NCBI GenBank assembly: GCA_015058655.1
Contig: SVBX01000029.1
Span: 1-39,550 of the forward strand
Direction of reading: 5' to 3'
Length of the DNA: 39,550 bases
Origin: Pseudoselenomonas ruminantium
GTDB taxonomy: Bacteria > Bacillota > Negativicutes > Selenomonadales > Selenomonadaceae
Made by a program: the position numbers and the translations under genes. Positions within the stretch are counted from its first letter, which is position 1. Every line of letters begins with the position of its first letter. Positions 1-8,763 of the stretch are shown here, one piece after another. The notes below the pieces were generated by a model. The model was not told the origin of the DNA, searched no databases, and worked only from the letters and a program-made list of their open reading frames with translations.

Positions 1-23
1 CATATTATCTAGTCCCTTTTGGA

Positions 24-77
24 AAAGGCCAAGAGGAAGCTTTGTCTATCGACAAAGCTGGAACAATGGCCTTATAA
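24..77. repeat. 54-bp nested-stem repeat, copy 1
   Basis: This 54-bp stretch recurs identically at 15896-15949. It folds as an inner stem (AGCTTTGTC / GACAAAGCT around a 4-base loop) inside a short outer GGCC/GGCC stem. The copy starts exactly at the stop codon of the upstream minus-strand gene, so it supplies that stop, and on the minus strand it is followed by a short T run, so it could also act as a terminator. No coding potential is seen. A REP-like or small mobile repeat is the likely nature. Confidence 0.7.
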
Positions 78-1595
78 CAAGCAAAGTTTCTGATTCCTGC
101 TTCTTGGCTTATCAGGATACAAATATGCCAGTTTCCCTGCTTTTATAAGGCTATCCACCACGCTGCGCAGTGTATCTGTTGTCTTTTTGTACCCCAATGC
201 AGCAGCCACCTCATTGGTGGAAAGCTTTCTTCCTCCTGCCAGGGCTTTGAGCACCATTTTCTCAACCTCTCCCCGGCTCCTCCTTCCTGAAGCTGCAGGC
301 ATTTCATTGCCAGCAGGATGATCTCCAATGCCTTTCAAAAAAACAGGATGCACAGGAAGTATCGTCACAAAGTAACTTCTTTCGTCATCAGTTTCAAACG
401 AAGGCAGTCCTGAGCCATTTTTGCGCATGGCCTCCAGAATAGTAGGAACCCCCGTATTCCTGCCCTCCACTATATCCAGTTCCTTCAGATAATCGCCAAT
501 CCTCCTATTGCGGTATCTTCTTGACACCAGCACCCGTCTCTCCAGGTTCTCATCAGATATAGACCTGTCCGGCCCTGGCAGGCTGGTTATCTCCATCTTC
601 TCAGGCGTGACCATGACAGTTATGGGTTCATGTATCTGATATGACTTATGATAAACCGCATTGCTAAGAGCTTCTTCCACAGCAGCATATGGCCAATTGA
701 AAGCACGAATAGCCAGCTCGCTGTCAGGAACTTTCGTCACATACTCTTTGATGATATAGTTCTTAATATAGGCAAGCGCATCACGAAGCTGCTTATCCAG
801 TGGCCCTCTGAATATTTTTTCTGTCATGCCCCTGCCAGTGGGGTCAGGCTTATCTATGACTTCTATCCTGGCACAAGAAAAATACTTTTCTGGATTATCG
901 TTAAAAAACATCAGCCCCACATTGACAGGCTTTTTGTATTCTGACGGCCCTCGTACAATCTGCATATCCGTCCCCACTTCCTCGACTGGGCGTTCCATGA
1001 CCGACTGATAAAGGCTGCTGCCTACGGAATGCAGATAATCCGCTAAAAGCGTCGGCTTCAAATCCGCCACCTCAGCATGGTAGTTGATGCGATCATCAAA
1101 AGGAATATCGCGAGCCGCAGAAATAAGCTCTTTTTCCTCATTATGATTCGCCTTGATGGTTCTTGCACCTTTCCTGATGTAGTATGACTTGTTGCTTTTT
1201 TCCCCGCCTTTGTCTGTATAAATCTTTTCCGGGCACCTATACGGCCTTTCCTCTCCTCCAGGCGCCCACAAAACTATAATATGCCTCCCATCTATGACAC
1301 ATGGTTCTATGACGGGTATATAGCGAGGTTCAATGAAATTACACTTGTTCAGCAAGTCGAGCTGTATCTCATCAATGCACTCAGGAGCCAGCCCTTTCAA
1401 GGGTAGAACCGGCCTGCCATTTTTCTCCTCCACACCTATCAGTATATAGCCGCCTCCCATATTATCAAAATCATTGGCGTAGGCAGTCAAGGTATGGATA
1501 ATCGGCTCAGGATTCCATTCCGACTTGTATTCAATGCGCGTCCGTTCTACCTTCCTCTGGTGAAGCAAGTCCTCGATGTTAATTGGCAAAGCCAT
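72..1595 (-). CDS. AlbA_2-domain ATP-binding protein, putative transcriptional regulator
   Basis: This 507-residue protein starts with an AlbA_2 (Schlafen AlbA-like) domain, seen in the N-terminal RIEYKSEW region and the GGGYILIGVEE strand. A GHKL-like ATP-binding segment follows (AVEEALSNAVYHKSY around the middle, then ITSLPGP). The last ~65 residues form a winged-helix segment (LSTNEVAAALGYKKTTDTLR). Such proteins are generally annotated as putative DNA-binding regulators; their targets are mostly unknown. The ATG at 1595 is chosen because AAGGGGAG lies six bases upstream; a TTG 24 bases earlier is the only in-frame alternative seen. A perfect 12-bp-arm palindrome upstream (1630-1665) may be its own operator. 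The stop codon lies in a repeat shared with 15.9 kb. Domain assignment is confident; the biological role is not. Confidence 0.85.
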   Translation of the reverse strand: MALPINIEDLLHQRKVERTRIEYKSEWNPEPIIHTLTAYANDFDNMGGGYILIGVEEKNGRPVLPLKGLAPECIDEIQLDLLNKCNFIEPRYIPVIEPCVIDGRHIIVLWAPGGEERPYRCPEKIYTDKGGEKSNKSYYIRKGARTIKANHNEEKELISAARDIPFDDRINYHAEVADLKPTLLADYLHSVGSSLYQSVMERPVEEVGTDMQIVRGPSEYKKPVNVGLMFFNDNPEKYFSCARIEVIDKPDPTGRGMTEKIFRGPLDKQLRDALAYIKNYIIKEYVTKVPDSELAIRAFNWPYAAVEEALSNAVYHKSYQIHEPITVMVTPEKMEITSLPGPDRSISDENLERRVLVSRRYRNRRIGDYLKELDIVEGRNTGVPTILEAMRKNGSGLPSFETDDERSYFVTILPVHPVFLKGIGDHPAGNEMPAASGRRSRGEVEKMVLKALAGGRKLSTNEVAAALGYKKTTDTLRSVVDSLIKAGKLAYLYPDKPRSRNQKLCLL

Positions 1596-1629
1596 CGCAA
1601 ACTCCCCTTCCTCATTCAAAGCAGGTTCT

Positions 1630-1665
1630 TTAACTTACCCTCATTTTATCATAAGGGTAAGTTAA
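1630..1665 (-). promoter_or_regulatory. Perfect palindrome upstream of AlbA_2 gene, putative operator
   Basis: TTAACTTACCCT (1630-1641) and AGGGTAAGTTAA (1654-1665) are perfect inverted arms separated by 12 bases. The site lies about 35 bp upstream of the start at 1595 and spans AT-rich, -10-like sequence on the minus strand. A further AAGTTAA half-site follows at about 1671-1677. Autoregulation by the winged-helix AlbA_2 protein is inference. Confidence 0.5.
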
Positions 1666-1745
1666 GAGGCAAGTTAATTCAGTGCGTTTCTCCAAATAGG
1701 CACTTCTACCATTGCCACAACTCATCACTCTTTCACCGATGCTGA

Positions 1746-1796
1746 TAAATAAGCGGCTGGAATTCCCCTCACGGAAATTCCAGCCGCTTATCTCTT
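1746..1796 (-). terminator. Intrinsic terminator of the AAA-ATPase-like gene
   Basis: A strong hairpin pairs AAGCGGCTGGAATT with its complement around a loop holding GTGAGG. It lies just downstream of the stop codon of the minus-strand gene at 1815-3407. The T run after the stem is short and interrupted. Confidence 0.6.
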
Positions 1797-1814
1797 TTAA
1801 GCAGGCAGATTTCG

Positions 1815-3407
1815 CTATACTGCAATATTTTGCTCCGCCACCTTCCACTCCTGCAGACTGCGGCTTGCAGCATCGAAATTCACGCCTATTGCAAATATAC
1901 ACCGCTTATCTGCCTTGTAAGGCAGGGAATATCCCTTTTCCCGTATTTGTTCCAGAGCCTCCTCGGCACTCTTGTCTACCTTGAACTCAAAAATGTATAC
2001 ATACTCAGCTGTTTCCACCACGGCATCGGCACGGCCTTTGCTGCTGTGCAGCTCACAGACGATGAATTTGCCTAGCAAGGTGAAAAGCAGGTAGAGCACA
2101 GACTGGAAGTAGTGCTCGAAGGTGGCGTATGATGAAGTGTAGGGGATGCTGGCAAAAAGAGCCGTGAGGATATCTCTTATGCCCTCCGTGTCACCGCTTT
2201 CCAGGCAGTCGTCCAGGGCAAATATATCTTTGCCATTACCTTCCACCGTCGCCGGCACATAAACCGGCAGCAGACTGTCAAGGAAGCCATATTTCACTTC
2301 CTCATTTGGGAAGCTCAGTGTGATGCGCTGGCGCACAGCATCATAGCCTGCTATGCTAAGGTAGCCCGTCTGGTAAAGCAGCGGCAGCAGGTCGGGATTG
2401 TCTGCACGATAGTCAGACATGGCCCCTTTGGTGGAATAAAGCCGTCCATCGCTGAATTTCTTCAATTCAAGGGCACTCTTTGCCACCCGCTTGACCAGAA
2501 AAGTTGGCGTACCTGTCGCAAACCAATAAGAATCAAAGCTGCGCTTCTTCAGGGCATTCAGCAAGCTGTAAGGATTGTATACCCCATTTTTCGTTCCCAC
2601 CGCAAAGTGATAGCCGTCATAGGTTTTCTTCAGCTTGCACAGGCATCCTTCCGTAGACAGCCCGTTATCTTCAGCCATACGGTCTATCTCTGCCGCAAAG
2701 TTTTCCTCCAACTCCGTCTCGGTGATGCCACAGATACAGGCATAATCATCATCCAGAGAAATATCTTCCAACTGGTTCAGATCGCTGAATATGCTTACCT
2801 TGCTGAATTTAGTCACCCCAGTGACAAAAACAAAACGCAAGTACCTGTCACATTTTTTCAAGGCACCAAAGAAACCCTTGAAAATATTTTTGTTGCGTTC
2901 CTCCAGCTTTTCATTTTCGAGCACTTCCAGGAGAGGCTTATCATATTCGTCCAGCAAGACCACTGCCGAACGGCCTGTCTTTTCGGCAGCCTTCCTCAAG
3001 AGCCTTTGAAAACGATCCTCCAGAGAGCGTCCTGCTTCACTGCCATATTCTTCCTCCCAAAGGCAGAGATGACTGTCCAGCACATCTTCTAAAGCACCGT
3101 CTGTCTGGTAGTTCTTGCCATTAAAGTCAAAATAAAAGACCGGGTGTGGCTGAAATGCCTCAGGATTATCTCTTTCAAGCTCTGAAATCTTCAGCCCTGC
3201 GAATAGCTCCTGCCTCCCTGACCAGTATGCCCACAATGTAGATAGGAAAAGGCTCTTGCCAAAACGGCGGGGACGGCTGAGGAAATACTGCTTGCTGGCA
3301 TGGACCAAATCATAAATGTAGCCGGTCTTGTCCACATAAGCGAAGCCATTTTCCCTTAGATCGGCAAAATCCTGCACGCCTATGGGAAATCTCGTTTTGC
3401 CTTTCAT
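1815..3407 (-). CDS. AAA-ATPase-like / PD-(D/E)XK nuclease-family protein
   Basis: The 530-residue protein has the common two-part architecture of an N-terminal AAA-ATPase-like domain and a C-terminal PD-(D/E)XK nuclease-like domain. The N terminus carries the family motif FADLRENGFAYVDKTGYI and a P-loop-like RRFGKSLFLSTL (about residues 47-58); a Walker B-like VVLLDEYDKPL follows at about 150-160. Near the C terminus, RADAVVETAEYVYIFEFKV shows the D...E-x-K nuclease core. These genes are frequent in gut and rumen Firmicutes and Bacteroidetes, often in several copies, and their function is unproven. The ATG at 3407 has a clear GGAGG site nine bases upstream. The gene appears intact and is followed by a hairpin terminator. 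Confidence 0.88.
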   Translation of the reverse strand: MKGKTRFPIGVQDFADLRENGFAYVDKTGYIYDLVHASKQYFLSRPRRFGKSLFLSTLWAYWSGRQELFAGLKISELERDNPEAFQPHPVFYFDFNGKNYQTDGALEDVLDSHLCLWEEEYGSEAGRSLEDRFQRLLRKAAEKTGRSAVVLLDEYDKPLLEVLENEKLEERNKNIFKGFFGALKKCDRYLRFVFVTGVTKFSKVSIFSDLNQLEDISLDDDYACICGITETELEENFAAEIDRMAEDNGLSTEGCLCKLKKTYDGYHFAVGTKNGVYNPYSLLNALKKRSFDSYWFATGTPTFLVKRVAKSALELKKFSDGRLYSTKGAMSDYRADNPDLLPLLYQTGYLSIAGYDAVRQRITLSFPNEEVKYGFLDSLLPVYVPATVEGNGKDIFALDDCLESGDTEGIRDILTALFASIPYTSSYATFEHYFQSVLYLLFTLLGKFIVCELHSSKGRADAVVETAEYVYIFEFKVDKSAEEALEQIREKGYSLPYKADKRCIFAIGVNFDAASRSLQEWKVAEQNIAV

Positions 3408-3456
3408 AATAAATCCCCTCCTTTTTCCTCAGTATAGCACATCCCTATGGCAAGAA

Positions 3457-3484
3457 AAAGCAGGCCCATCAAAGGGGCCTGCTC
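3457..3484 (-). terminator. Intrinsic terminator of the first chemoreceptor gene
   Basis: On the minus strand a stem AGCAGGCCC / GGGCCTGCT is followed directly by a T run (TTTTTCTT), about 20 bases after the receptor stop codon. This is a classical Rho-independent terminator. Confidence 0.75.
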
Positions 3485-3505
3485 CATAATCTCAATTTTA
3501 CAGCA

Positions 3506-5236
3506 TCACACCTTGAATGCTCCCACTGCCGTCTGCAAGCCGTGGGCCAGCTGTGCCAAAGCCTCACTGGCGGTAGCAATCTCGCTGGCAGATGCGCTCT
3601 GCTCCTCGGCGGCTGCGGAGACGCTTTCCATTTCCGTGGCTACCTTGCGGCTGTTCTCGGAAATCTTGGCGGAGCGGGTGCGGATGTTGTCCGTGTCGTT
3701 GGAAACGGCCTGCAGATCCCGTCCCATGGCGTTGGCTTTTTCTGCCACCAGATCCGAGGATGCCCTGATCTTGTCGAAGGATTCCTGCAGCTGGCCTACA
3801 GACTGGGTGCCTTCCTTTACTGCCACATTGCCCTGCTGCATGGAACTGACGGCAGAGGAGGTATCCTTCTGGATGCCGCCGATGAGGTCGGCAATCCTCT
3901 TGGCTGCGGCCTGGGATTCTTCCGCCAGTTTCCTGACTTCATCAGCCACTACGGCGAAGCCCCGGCCATGCTCGCCGGCTCTGGCTGCCTCGATGGCGGC
4001 GTTCAGGGCCAGCAGGTTGGTCTGGTCGGAAATGCCGGAGATGGTCTCCACAATCTGGCCGATTTCCTGGGAGCGCTGCCCCAGCTTGTCCACGGTAGCG
4101 GTGGAGTTGTTCACTATCTCCTCTACGCTGACAATCTTATCCACAGCGCTGCCGATGGCGGCGCTGCCCGCCTGAGCCTGCTTGTTGGCTTCCACTACAT
4201 TGTTGTTCACATCCTGGGCGGTGTCATTGAGCCTGTTGATGGAAGTCATGGCATGGTCGATAGAGACCATGGCATCTTCCACATCCTGCTGCTGCTCCAG
4301 CACTGCCCCGGCAGAGTTGGTGACGGACTGGGCCACCATTTCCGTGGCTTCCGCCGCCTGATGGGCGCTGGCGGTGAGTTCCTGAGAGGAAGCTGCCAGC
4401 TGCTCAGTGGTGTGCAGCACCTTCTTGATGAGGTCGTTGACGGTGATGCGCATGGACTTCACGCACTGCTCCATGTGGCCGAATTCATCGGTGCGGCCAT
4501 CGGTGCCGATTTTGCCGCCGGTGCGGAAGTCACCCTTGGAGAGCTTGTCACAGACCGCCACCACCAAATCCAGCGGGCCCATGATGTTCCTGGTGACCGT
4601 TACCACAGCGAAGGTCAGCACAAAGATGATGAGCACGCAGCAAATAGTCATGTTGCGGATGGCTGCGCTCATGTCATCTTCGCTCTTCAGCAGGGCTTCC
4701 TGCGCCCTCTCCTGATCCACCTTCTGGGCATCTGCCAGGTCGGCAGCCAGCTTCACCACCAGCGGCATGACATTTTCCTGATAGTAGTTCATAGGGGCGC
4801 GCTCGTCTCCCCCGTCAAAGGCGTTCATCTGCAGGAGTTTCCTGCTGTTGGCCGTATACTCGTTGAAAGTCTTCCGGGCCTCGGCTGCCAGGGCTGCCCG
4901 CTGGGGATGATTGGCATTGAGCTTCTCGTATTCCTGCATGGCCTCCTCTGCTTCCTTGGTGGCCTGCTCGAACTTCTGGATGCGGTCCTGGCGGCGGTCA
5001 GGCGCCACGGTATAGGGCTGCAGCGAAGACTGCACCTGCGCCCAGCGGGTATTGTAGCGCACCCTGCCGATATGGTAGATGCTCATAGTGTTGTTGTTGT
5101 ACAAGGACTGTATGTCCTCCTGGGCTGATTTCAAGGAAAAATAGCCCAGCATCCCCACGATTACCGTGGCGATGAACGCCATCACACCTATCAAGGCCAG
5201 CTTTTGCGACACCTTAATATTATTCAAGAATCCCAT
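3506..5236 (-). CDS. Methyl-accepting chemotaxis protein, four-helix-bundle sensor
   Basis: This 576-residue receptor has a first membrane helix at about 13-33, a periplasmic helical segment of about 160 residues typical of the 4HB_MCP sensor class, and a second membrane helix at about 197-215. HAMP follows (about 216-270), then the long cytoplasmic coiled coil. The signalling hairpin tip carries the hallmark [20 protein letters not shown] and [15 protein letters not shown]. It should pass ligand information to CheA/CheW at the cell pole, but no che genes lie in the window. The ATG at 5236 follows a GGGGGG Shine-Dalgarno run. The next upstream gene, on the same strand 46 bases away, encodes another receptor, so the two could be co-transcribed. 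Ligand unknown. No C-terminal CheR-binding pentapeptide is visible. Confidence 0.95.
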   Translation of the reverse strand: MGFLNNIKVSQKLALIGVMAFIATVIVGMLGYFSLKSAQEDIQSLYNNNTMSIYHIGRVRYNTRWAQVQSSLQPYTVAPDRRQDRIQKFEQATKEAEEAMQEYEKLNANHPQRAALAAEARKTFNEYTANSRKLLQMNAFDGGDERAPMNYYQENVMPLVVKLAADLADAQKVDQERAQEALLKSEDDMSAAIRNMTICCVLIIFVLTFAVVTVTRNIMGPLDLVVAVCDKLSKGDFRTGGKIGTDGRTDEFGHMEQCVKSMRITVNDLIKKVLHTTEQLAASSQELTASAHQAAEATEMVAQSVTNSAGAVLEQQQDVEDAMVSIDHAMTSINRLNDTAQDVNNNVVEANKQAQAGSAAIGSAVDKIVSVEEIVNNSTATVDKLGQRSQEIGQIVETISGISDQTNLLALNAAIEAARAGEHGRGFAVVADEVRKLAEESQAAAKRIADLIGGIQKDTSSAVSSMQQGNVAVKEGTQSVGQLQESFDKIRASSDLVAEKANAMGRDLQAVSNDTDNIRTRSAKISENSRKVATEMESVSAAAEEQSASASEIATASEALAQLAHGLQTAVGAFKV

Positions 5237-5282
5237 AATAAATCCCCCCTAATATATGCTGTATGTATATGATAAAGGAACA

Positions 5283-7259
5283 TTAAATTTTGAATTTGCC
5301 TATGGCCGCCTGCATTTCCTCTGCCAGCTTCGCCAGCGCCTGGGAGGCTGCGGCGATTTCCTCGTTGGAAGCGGACTGCTCCTGGGTGGCGGAGGAGATG
5401 GTCTGGGTATTGTCCGCAGTCTTGCGGCTCACATTGTCAATGGAATCCACGGCGTTGACGATATTGTTGGCACCATCGGACACCAGTTTCACGGAGCTGT
5501 TGATTTCCGTCATCTGGGCGTTGATGCTCTCCACCATGCTCATGATATCGGAGAACTGGGCTCCCACTTCGCGGATGGACTTAGTGCCCTCCTTCACCCC
5601 TTCGGAGCCGCGCTCCATGGACTCCACCGCCTTGGCGGTATCCGTCTGGATGGAGGCGATGCGCTCCTTGATTTGCTCCGCCGAGGTCTGGGACTCTGCC
5701 GCCAGCTTCCTGACTTCCTCAGCCACCACGGCAAAGCCGCGGCCATGCTCGCCTGCCCGGGCTGCCTCGATGGCGGCGTTCAGGGACAGCAGGTTGGTCT
5801 GCTCGGCGATGGAGGAGATAGCCTCTACAATCTGGCCAATCTGCTGAGAGTTCTCTCCCAGTTTCTTCACCACTTCGGCGCTTTCCATGACCCCCTGCTC
5901 GATGGTGCCCATCTTCTTGATGGCGGATTCCATCATATCGGCGCCGGTCTTGGCTGCGGCTGCAGTCTGGACGGAGGACTCGGCCACAGTCTTGGCCTTG
6001 CCTGCCATTTCGGTGATATCGCGGAATACCAGATCCACATTTTTCTTGGCCCCGTCAATATCCTGCAGCTGCCGGCTCATGCCCGCAGATACATCGCCTA
6101 CAGTCTCAGCCACATGAACAGAGGCCTCAGCAGACTGGTGGGAGCTGGCGGTGAGCTCCTGGGCAGAGGCCGCCACCTGCTCGGAGGTCTTGGCCATATG
6201 CTTGATGAGTTCACGGAGATTGTGGCTCATGGTATTGAAAGCGGTAGTAAGGGTGCCGATTTCGTCATCAGTCCTGACGGAAATATCCTCAAGGCGCATG
6301 TTGCCCTGAGCCAGTTCCTGGGCATGGGCTTCCAGCTCCTGCACAGGCTCGGTGATGCCGTTGGAAAGCTTCCGGCACATGAAGCCCATGAGCAAAATGC
6401 CCAGCAAAGTAAGCACAGCGTAAGTGACCTTCATTTTGTTCAGAGTGGCGAAAACCTCATCCTCCGGCACTGCCAGGGACACAATCCAGCCGGTATTTTC
6501 CACGGTAGCATAGGCAATGATGGCGTCGCCCATATCATCACCGGTGTCCACCTTAAAGAAGCCGGTCTTGTTCTTCGCCATTTCGTCAAACTTAGTCCCC
6601 AAGCCGGGGATGTCCTTGAAATTCGTCATGGGCTCGGCCTTGCCCTTGCTGGCGATGATATTGCCGGTCTGCTCGATGATGGCAGCGCTGCCGATGCCGC
6701 GGTAGCTGACATTTGCCACCTGCTGGTTCAGAGTCTCCAGCAGGATATCCACAAAGATGGAACCGCCGAACTGTCCGTTCACCTGGAAGGGGCAGACGGC
6801 AGAGGTGACCAATTTGCCAGTGAACTTATCCACATAAGCTTCGGTGAAGGCCAGCTGGCCCTTCTCCCTGCCCAGCTTGTACCAGCCCCGGGTGCGGGGG
6901 TCAAGCTCCCCGGTCTTGTTGCCAGCCTGACGGCCCTGGAAGAAGCCAGTCTCCGTGCCAACCCCCAGTTCCAGGATGTCCTTGTCCCCATCAGCCAATG
7001 ACAAGGAATTTGGGGACTCAATGAGAGCCGTGTTCCCCTTGTATGCGGTCATAAGGTGGGCAGCATCCACCGCCACCCGGCCCTTGGAAGCAGCCCAGCC
7101 CTCCAGCATATTAGTCTGGGCAGCCACATTGGCCACCAGCTCGGACTCTACGCTTTCCTCCAGATTAGTGCTGGCATTGTAGTACCCCACGATGGAAACT
7201 ATTGCCACCAAGAGACCGGACAGCGCTGTCAGCACTATGAATTTCTCCCTGAGACGCAT
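5283..7259 (-). CDS. Methyl-accepting chemotaxis protein, double-Cache sensor
   Basis: The receptor is 658 residues long from the ATG at 7259, chosen because GGGAGG lies about nine bases upstream; an in-frame ATG at 7304 lacks such a site. A first membrane helix (about 10-30) precedes a large periplasmic region of dCache type. Inside it, DPRTRGWYK followed by LAFTEAYVD resembles the ligand pocket of amino-acid-sensing dCache domains; the ligand assignment is inference. A second membrane helix, a HAMP domain and a full signalling domain follow, with the tip [20 protein letters not shown]. It ends in GKFKI, with no pentapeptide tether seen. The gene lies directly upstream of another receptor on the same strand. 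Confidence 0.95.
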   Translation of the reverse strand: MRLREKFIVLTALSGLLVAIVSIVGYYNASTNLEESVESELVANVAAQTNMLEGWAASKGRVAVDAAHLMTAYKGNTALIESPNSLSLADGDKDILELGVGTETGFFQGRQAGNKTGELDPRTRGWYKLGREKGQLAFTEAYVDKFTGKLVTSAVCPFQVNGQFGGSIFVDILLETLNQQVANVSYRGIGSAAIIEQTGNIIASKGKAEPMTNFKDIPGLGTKFDEMAKNKTGFFKVDTGDDMGDAIIAYATVENTGWIVSLAVPEDEVFATLNKMKVTYAVLTLLGILLMGFMCRKLSNGITEPVQELEAHAQELAQGNMRLEDISVRTDDEIGTLTTAFNTMSHNLRELIKHMAKTSEQVAASAQELTASSHQSAEASVHVAETVGDVSAGMSRQLQDIDGAKKNVDLVFRDITEMAGKAKTVAESSVQTAAAAKTGADMMESAIKKMGTIEQGVMESAEVVKKLGENSQQIGQIVEAISSIAEQTNLLSLNAAIEAARAGEHGRGFAVVAEEVRKLAAESQTSAEQIKERIASIQTDTAKAVESMERGSEGVKEGTKSIREVGAQFSDIMSMVESINAQMTEINSSVKLVSDGANNIVNAVDSIDNVSRKTADNTQTISSATQEQSASNEEIAAASQALAKLAEEMQAAIGKFKI

Positions 7260-7367
7260 TAGGTTTCCCTCCCTCTGAAACATCCATCTGTGAACTGTCC
7301 GCATGAGAAGTGTTTTCTTAAGTATTCGCCTTGAGATTGAAAAAACCTTTTGCTTTTGAGAATTTTT

Positions 7368-8423
7368 TTACAAGTAGTTAAAATCAGTTATTGCGAAAGT
7401 GCCGTGCAAAGCCCCATCCGCGGTGACCAGCAGTCCCTCTATCCCCTCGTCTTGCCAGTCGGTCAGCAGGGCCTCCCCCCTGTCCTTTCCCAGCACGAAC
7501 AGGGCGGTGGTGAGAAGGTCTGACTTTATGCCGCAGTCGGGCTCCCCGCCCTCAATCACCACCAGCACGCTGACAGGACGGCTCGCCGGCGCTGTCTCCT
7601 TGCCGCACCAGGCAGGATAGCCTGTGCGGGGGTCTATGATGTGATGATAGCGCACGCCCTCCGCTTCGAAGAAACGCTCATAGTCCCCGGAGGTGGAAAG
7701 AGCCTCATCCGTTACCTCTGCCGTTGCCATGAGGCTTCCCGCCCCTTCCTTGCGGGGATGCCTGAGGCCGATGCGCCAGGGCTTTCGCTCCTTGTTCACT
7801 CCCACAGCGTAGATGGAACTGGTGCCCAGATTGATAAGGCCGTTTTCAATGCCATGCCTGGCATAGATCTTCCGCACCTCGTCCAGGGCAAGGCCCTTGG
7901 CAATGCCCCCCAGGTCCAGCTCCATGCCCTTCTCCAGGAGCCTTGCGCTATCTGAGCCGTTGAGTTCCAATTTTTTCCAGTCCACCCTGGCTTTCGCCTG
8001 AGCTATCTCCTCAGCAGAGGGAACCCGCGCCCCCTCCGTGCCGATGCCCCAGAGCTTCACCAAAGGAGCCGCCGTGATGTCCCAGGCCCCCTCCGTCAGC
8101 GCCGAATACTGCTGGGATACTTCCAATAAATGGTACATCTCCGGGGAAACCCGCACCCACTGCCCGCTGCCTGCGCTGTCCCGCAGCCGGGCTGCATCGC
8201 TGCCCTCTTCATAGGGGCTAAGGATTTGCTCAAGCTCCTTCAAGCGGGCAAAGCTCTCCTCCACCGCCTGAGGCGCTTCTGCCCCCTCCGCCGTCAGCTG
8301 GGCCACCGTATCCATGACCAGCTCGCTTTTCTGGACGAATCTCGAATTTTCCTCCAAACCACAACCTGCTAACAATAATAATAGTGATATGAAAAATAGA
8401 TTTACTATCCTGCTACGAAACAA
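7368..8423 (-). CDS. apbE: FAD:protein FMN transferase, lipoprotein ApbE
   Basis: ApbE covalently attaches FMN from FAD to a threonine of target proteins such as Rnf/Nqr subunits or extracellular flavoproteins. Family signatures are the GGIAKG turn (in MELDLGGIAKGLALDEV) and the C-terminal HHIIDPRTGYP motif, preceded by TSGDYERFF. The best start is TTG at 8423: GGAGGTG sits six bases upstream, and the product begins with a short positive segment, a hydrophobic stretch and the lipobox LAGC, as expected for a membrane-anchored lipoprotein on the outside of the cytoplasmic membrane. A GTG at 8450 would place the Shine-Dalgarno site inside the gene. The product is 351 residues, near full length. 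No Rnf or flavoprotein partner is adjacent. Its leader abuts the antitoxin-RNA promoter described at 8444-8472. Confidence 0.93.
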   Translation of the reverse strand: MFRSRIVNLFFISLLLLLAGCGLEENSRFVQKSELVMDTVAQLTAEGAEAPQAVEESFARLKELEQILSPYEEGSDAARLRDSAGSGQWVRVSPEMYHLLEVSQQYSALTEGAWDITAAPLVKLWGIGTEGARVPSAEEIAQAKARVDWKKLELNGSDSARLLEKGMELDLGGIAKGLALDEVRKIYARHGIENGLINLGTSSIYAVGVNKERKPWRIGLRHPRKEGAGSLMATAEVTDEALSTSGDYERFFEAEGVRYHHIIDPRTGYPAWCGKETAPASRPVSVLVVIEGGEPDCGIKSDLLTTALFVLGKDRGEALLTDWQDEGIEGLLVTADGALHGTFAITDFNYL

Positions 8424-8443
8424 TAAACACACCTCCAAGCAAT

Positions 8444-8472
8444 TTGACACATTATATATGCAATGGTATAAT
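8444..8472 (+). promoter_or_regulatory. Perfect consensus promoter of the putative antitoxin RNA
   Basis: TTGACA (8444-8449), a 17-base spacer and TATAAT (8467-8472) match the housekeeping sigma consensus exactly. It points away from apbE into a stretch with no plausible plus-strand protein gene and a strong terminator about 70 bases on. A 16-base near-perfect palindrome (8473-8488) covers the predicted start point near 8479. Confidence 0.85.
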
Positions 8473-8488
8473 CAGTCTTAGAAGACTG

Positions 8489-8499
8489 ACAGACACAGT
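8489..8499 (+). repeat. Direct repeat a of the toxin-antitoxin locus
   Basis: ACAGACACAGT here is repeated exactly at 8697-8707. After the 11-mer both copies run into a short T/A-rich stretch ending TACC. In par-type systems such repeats are the interaction sites of the toxin and antitoxin RNAs. Confidence 0.8.
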
Positions 8500-8510
8500 T
8501 TTACCAATCG

Positions 8511-8553
8511 AAAAGCCCCCGCTGGACTGACGAACCAGCATTGGGGGCTTTTT
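8511..8553. terminator. Shared bidirectional terminator of the toxin-antitoxin locus
   Basis: AAAAGCCCCC (8511-8520) pairs with GGGGGCTTTTT (8543-8553), extended by CTGG/CCAG. A T run follows the stem on each strand, so it can end both the plus-strand antitoxin RNA and the minus-strand toxin mRNA. Confidence 0.88.
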
Positions 8554-8614
8554 CGTGTTCATCTGCCGACGACAGCAGGGGGAACAATGGCTACCTGCCA
8601 CAGGTGGTATTGGC

Positions 8615-8704
8615 TCACATACCTAGCCAGCGCATAGCGAGCTCAGCGGCAAGACCGCCGATCAAACTCGCCAGCACAGAAAGCCAAAAGACTTTAACAG
8701 ACAC
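8615..8704 (-). CDS. Small hydrophobic peptide, putative Fst-like type I toxin (29 aa)
   Basis: This 29-residue open frame is too short for usual gene calling. Its GTG start (8704-8702) has AAGGAGG nine bases upstream, and an in-frame TAG just before excludes a longer product. The peptide is one hydrophobic helix, short and positively charged at the start (VKVFW), then GGLAAELAMRWLGM, ending in a Trp-Leu near the C terminus. The G-x(n)-L-x-x-x-W-L pattern recalls the membrane-spanning core of Fst/Ldr-type toxins, although overall similarity is too low to claim from reading alone. It would act at the cytoplasmic membrane. Its message should run from about 8757 to the shared terminator near 8511 (about 250 nt). 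Translation is expected to be blocked by the plus-strand RNA, whose repeat pairs over the GTG. A harmless small membrane protein is the alternative. Confidence 0.65.
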   Translation of the reverse strand: MSVKVFWLSVLASLIGGLAAELAMRWLGM

Positions 8705-8707
8705 AGT
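8697..8707 (-). repeat. Direct repeat b, overlapping the toxin start codon
   Basis: This is the second exact copy of ACAGACACAGT (plus strand). On the minus strand it reads ACTGTGTCTGT and contains the GTG start codon, so pairing with the antitoxin RNA would mask translation initiation. Confidence 0.8.
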
Positions 8708-8763
8708 ATACTACCTCCTTCCTCGCCGGATTAACCTTTGACGAAGGCCGTGGCAATACGAAA

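Larger units (their letters stand above)
8479..8553 (+). ncRNA. Putative ~75-nt antitoxin RNA of a par/Fst-like type I system
   Basis: Start is predicted about seven bases after the -10 element and the end at the terminator T run. It carries ACAGACACAGT (8489-8499) near its 5' end. The identical 11-mer at 8697-8707 means the convergent toxin mRNA holds the exact complement across its GTG start codon. The RNA therefore can pair with the toxin message both there and through the shared terminator. Size, orientation, promoter strength and repeat placement match antitoxin RNA II of the par locus of plasmid pAD1 (known biology); the assignment here is inference from structure. Confidence 0.7.

Noticed and set aside
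72..3407. Defence island formed by the two ATPase-type genes
   Set aside because: No restriction, Abi, CRISPR or other defence gene accompanies them, and each has its own promoter or terminator signals.
3542..5128. Long plus-strand open frame opposite the first chemoreceptor
   Set aside because: It is a GC-skew shadow with Gly/His-rich composition; the minus strand has the complete receptor with conserved motifs. The same applies to long shadows opposite the second chemoreceptor and the kinases.
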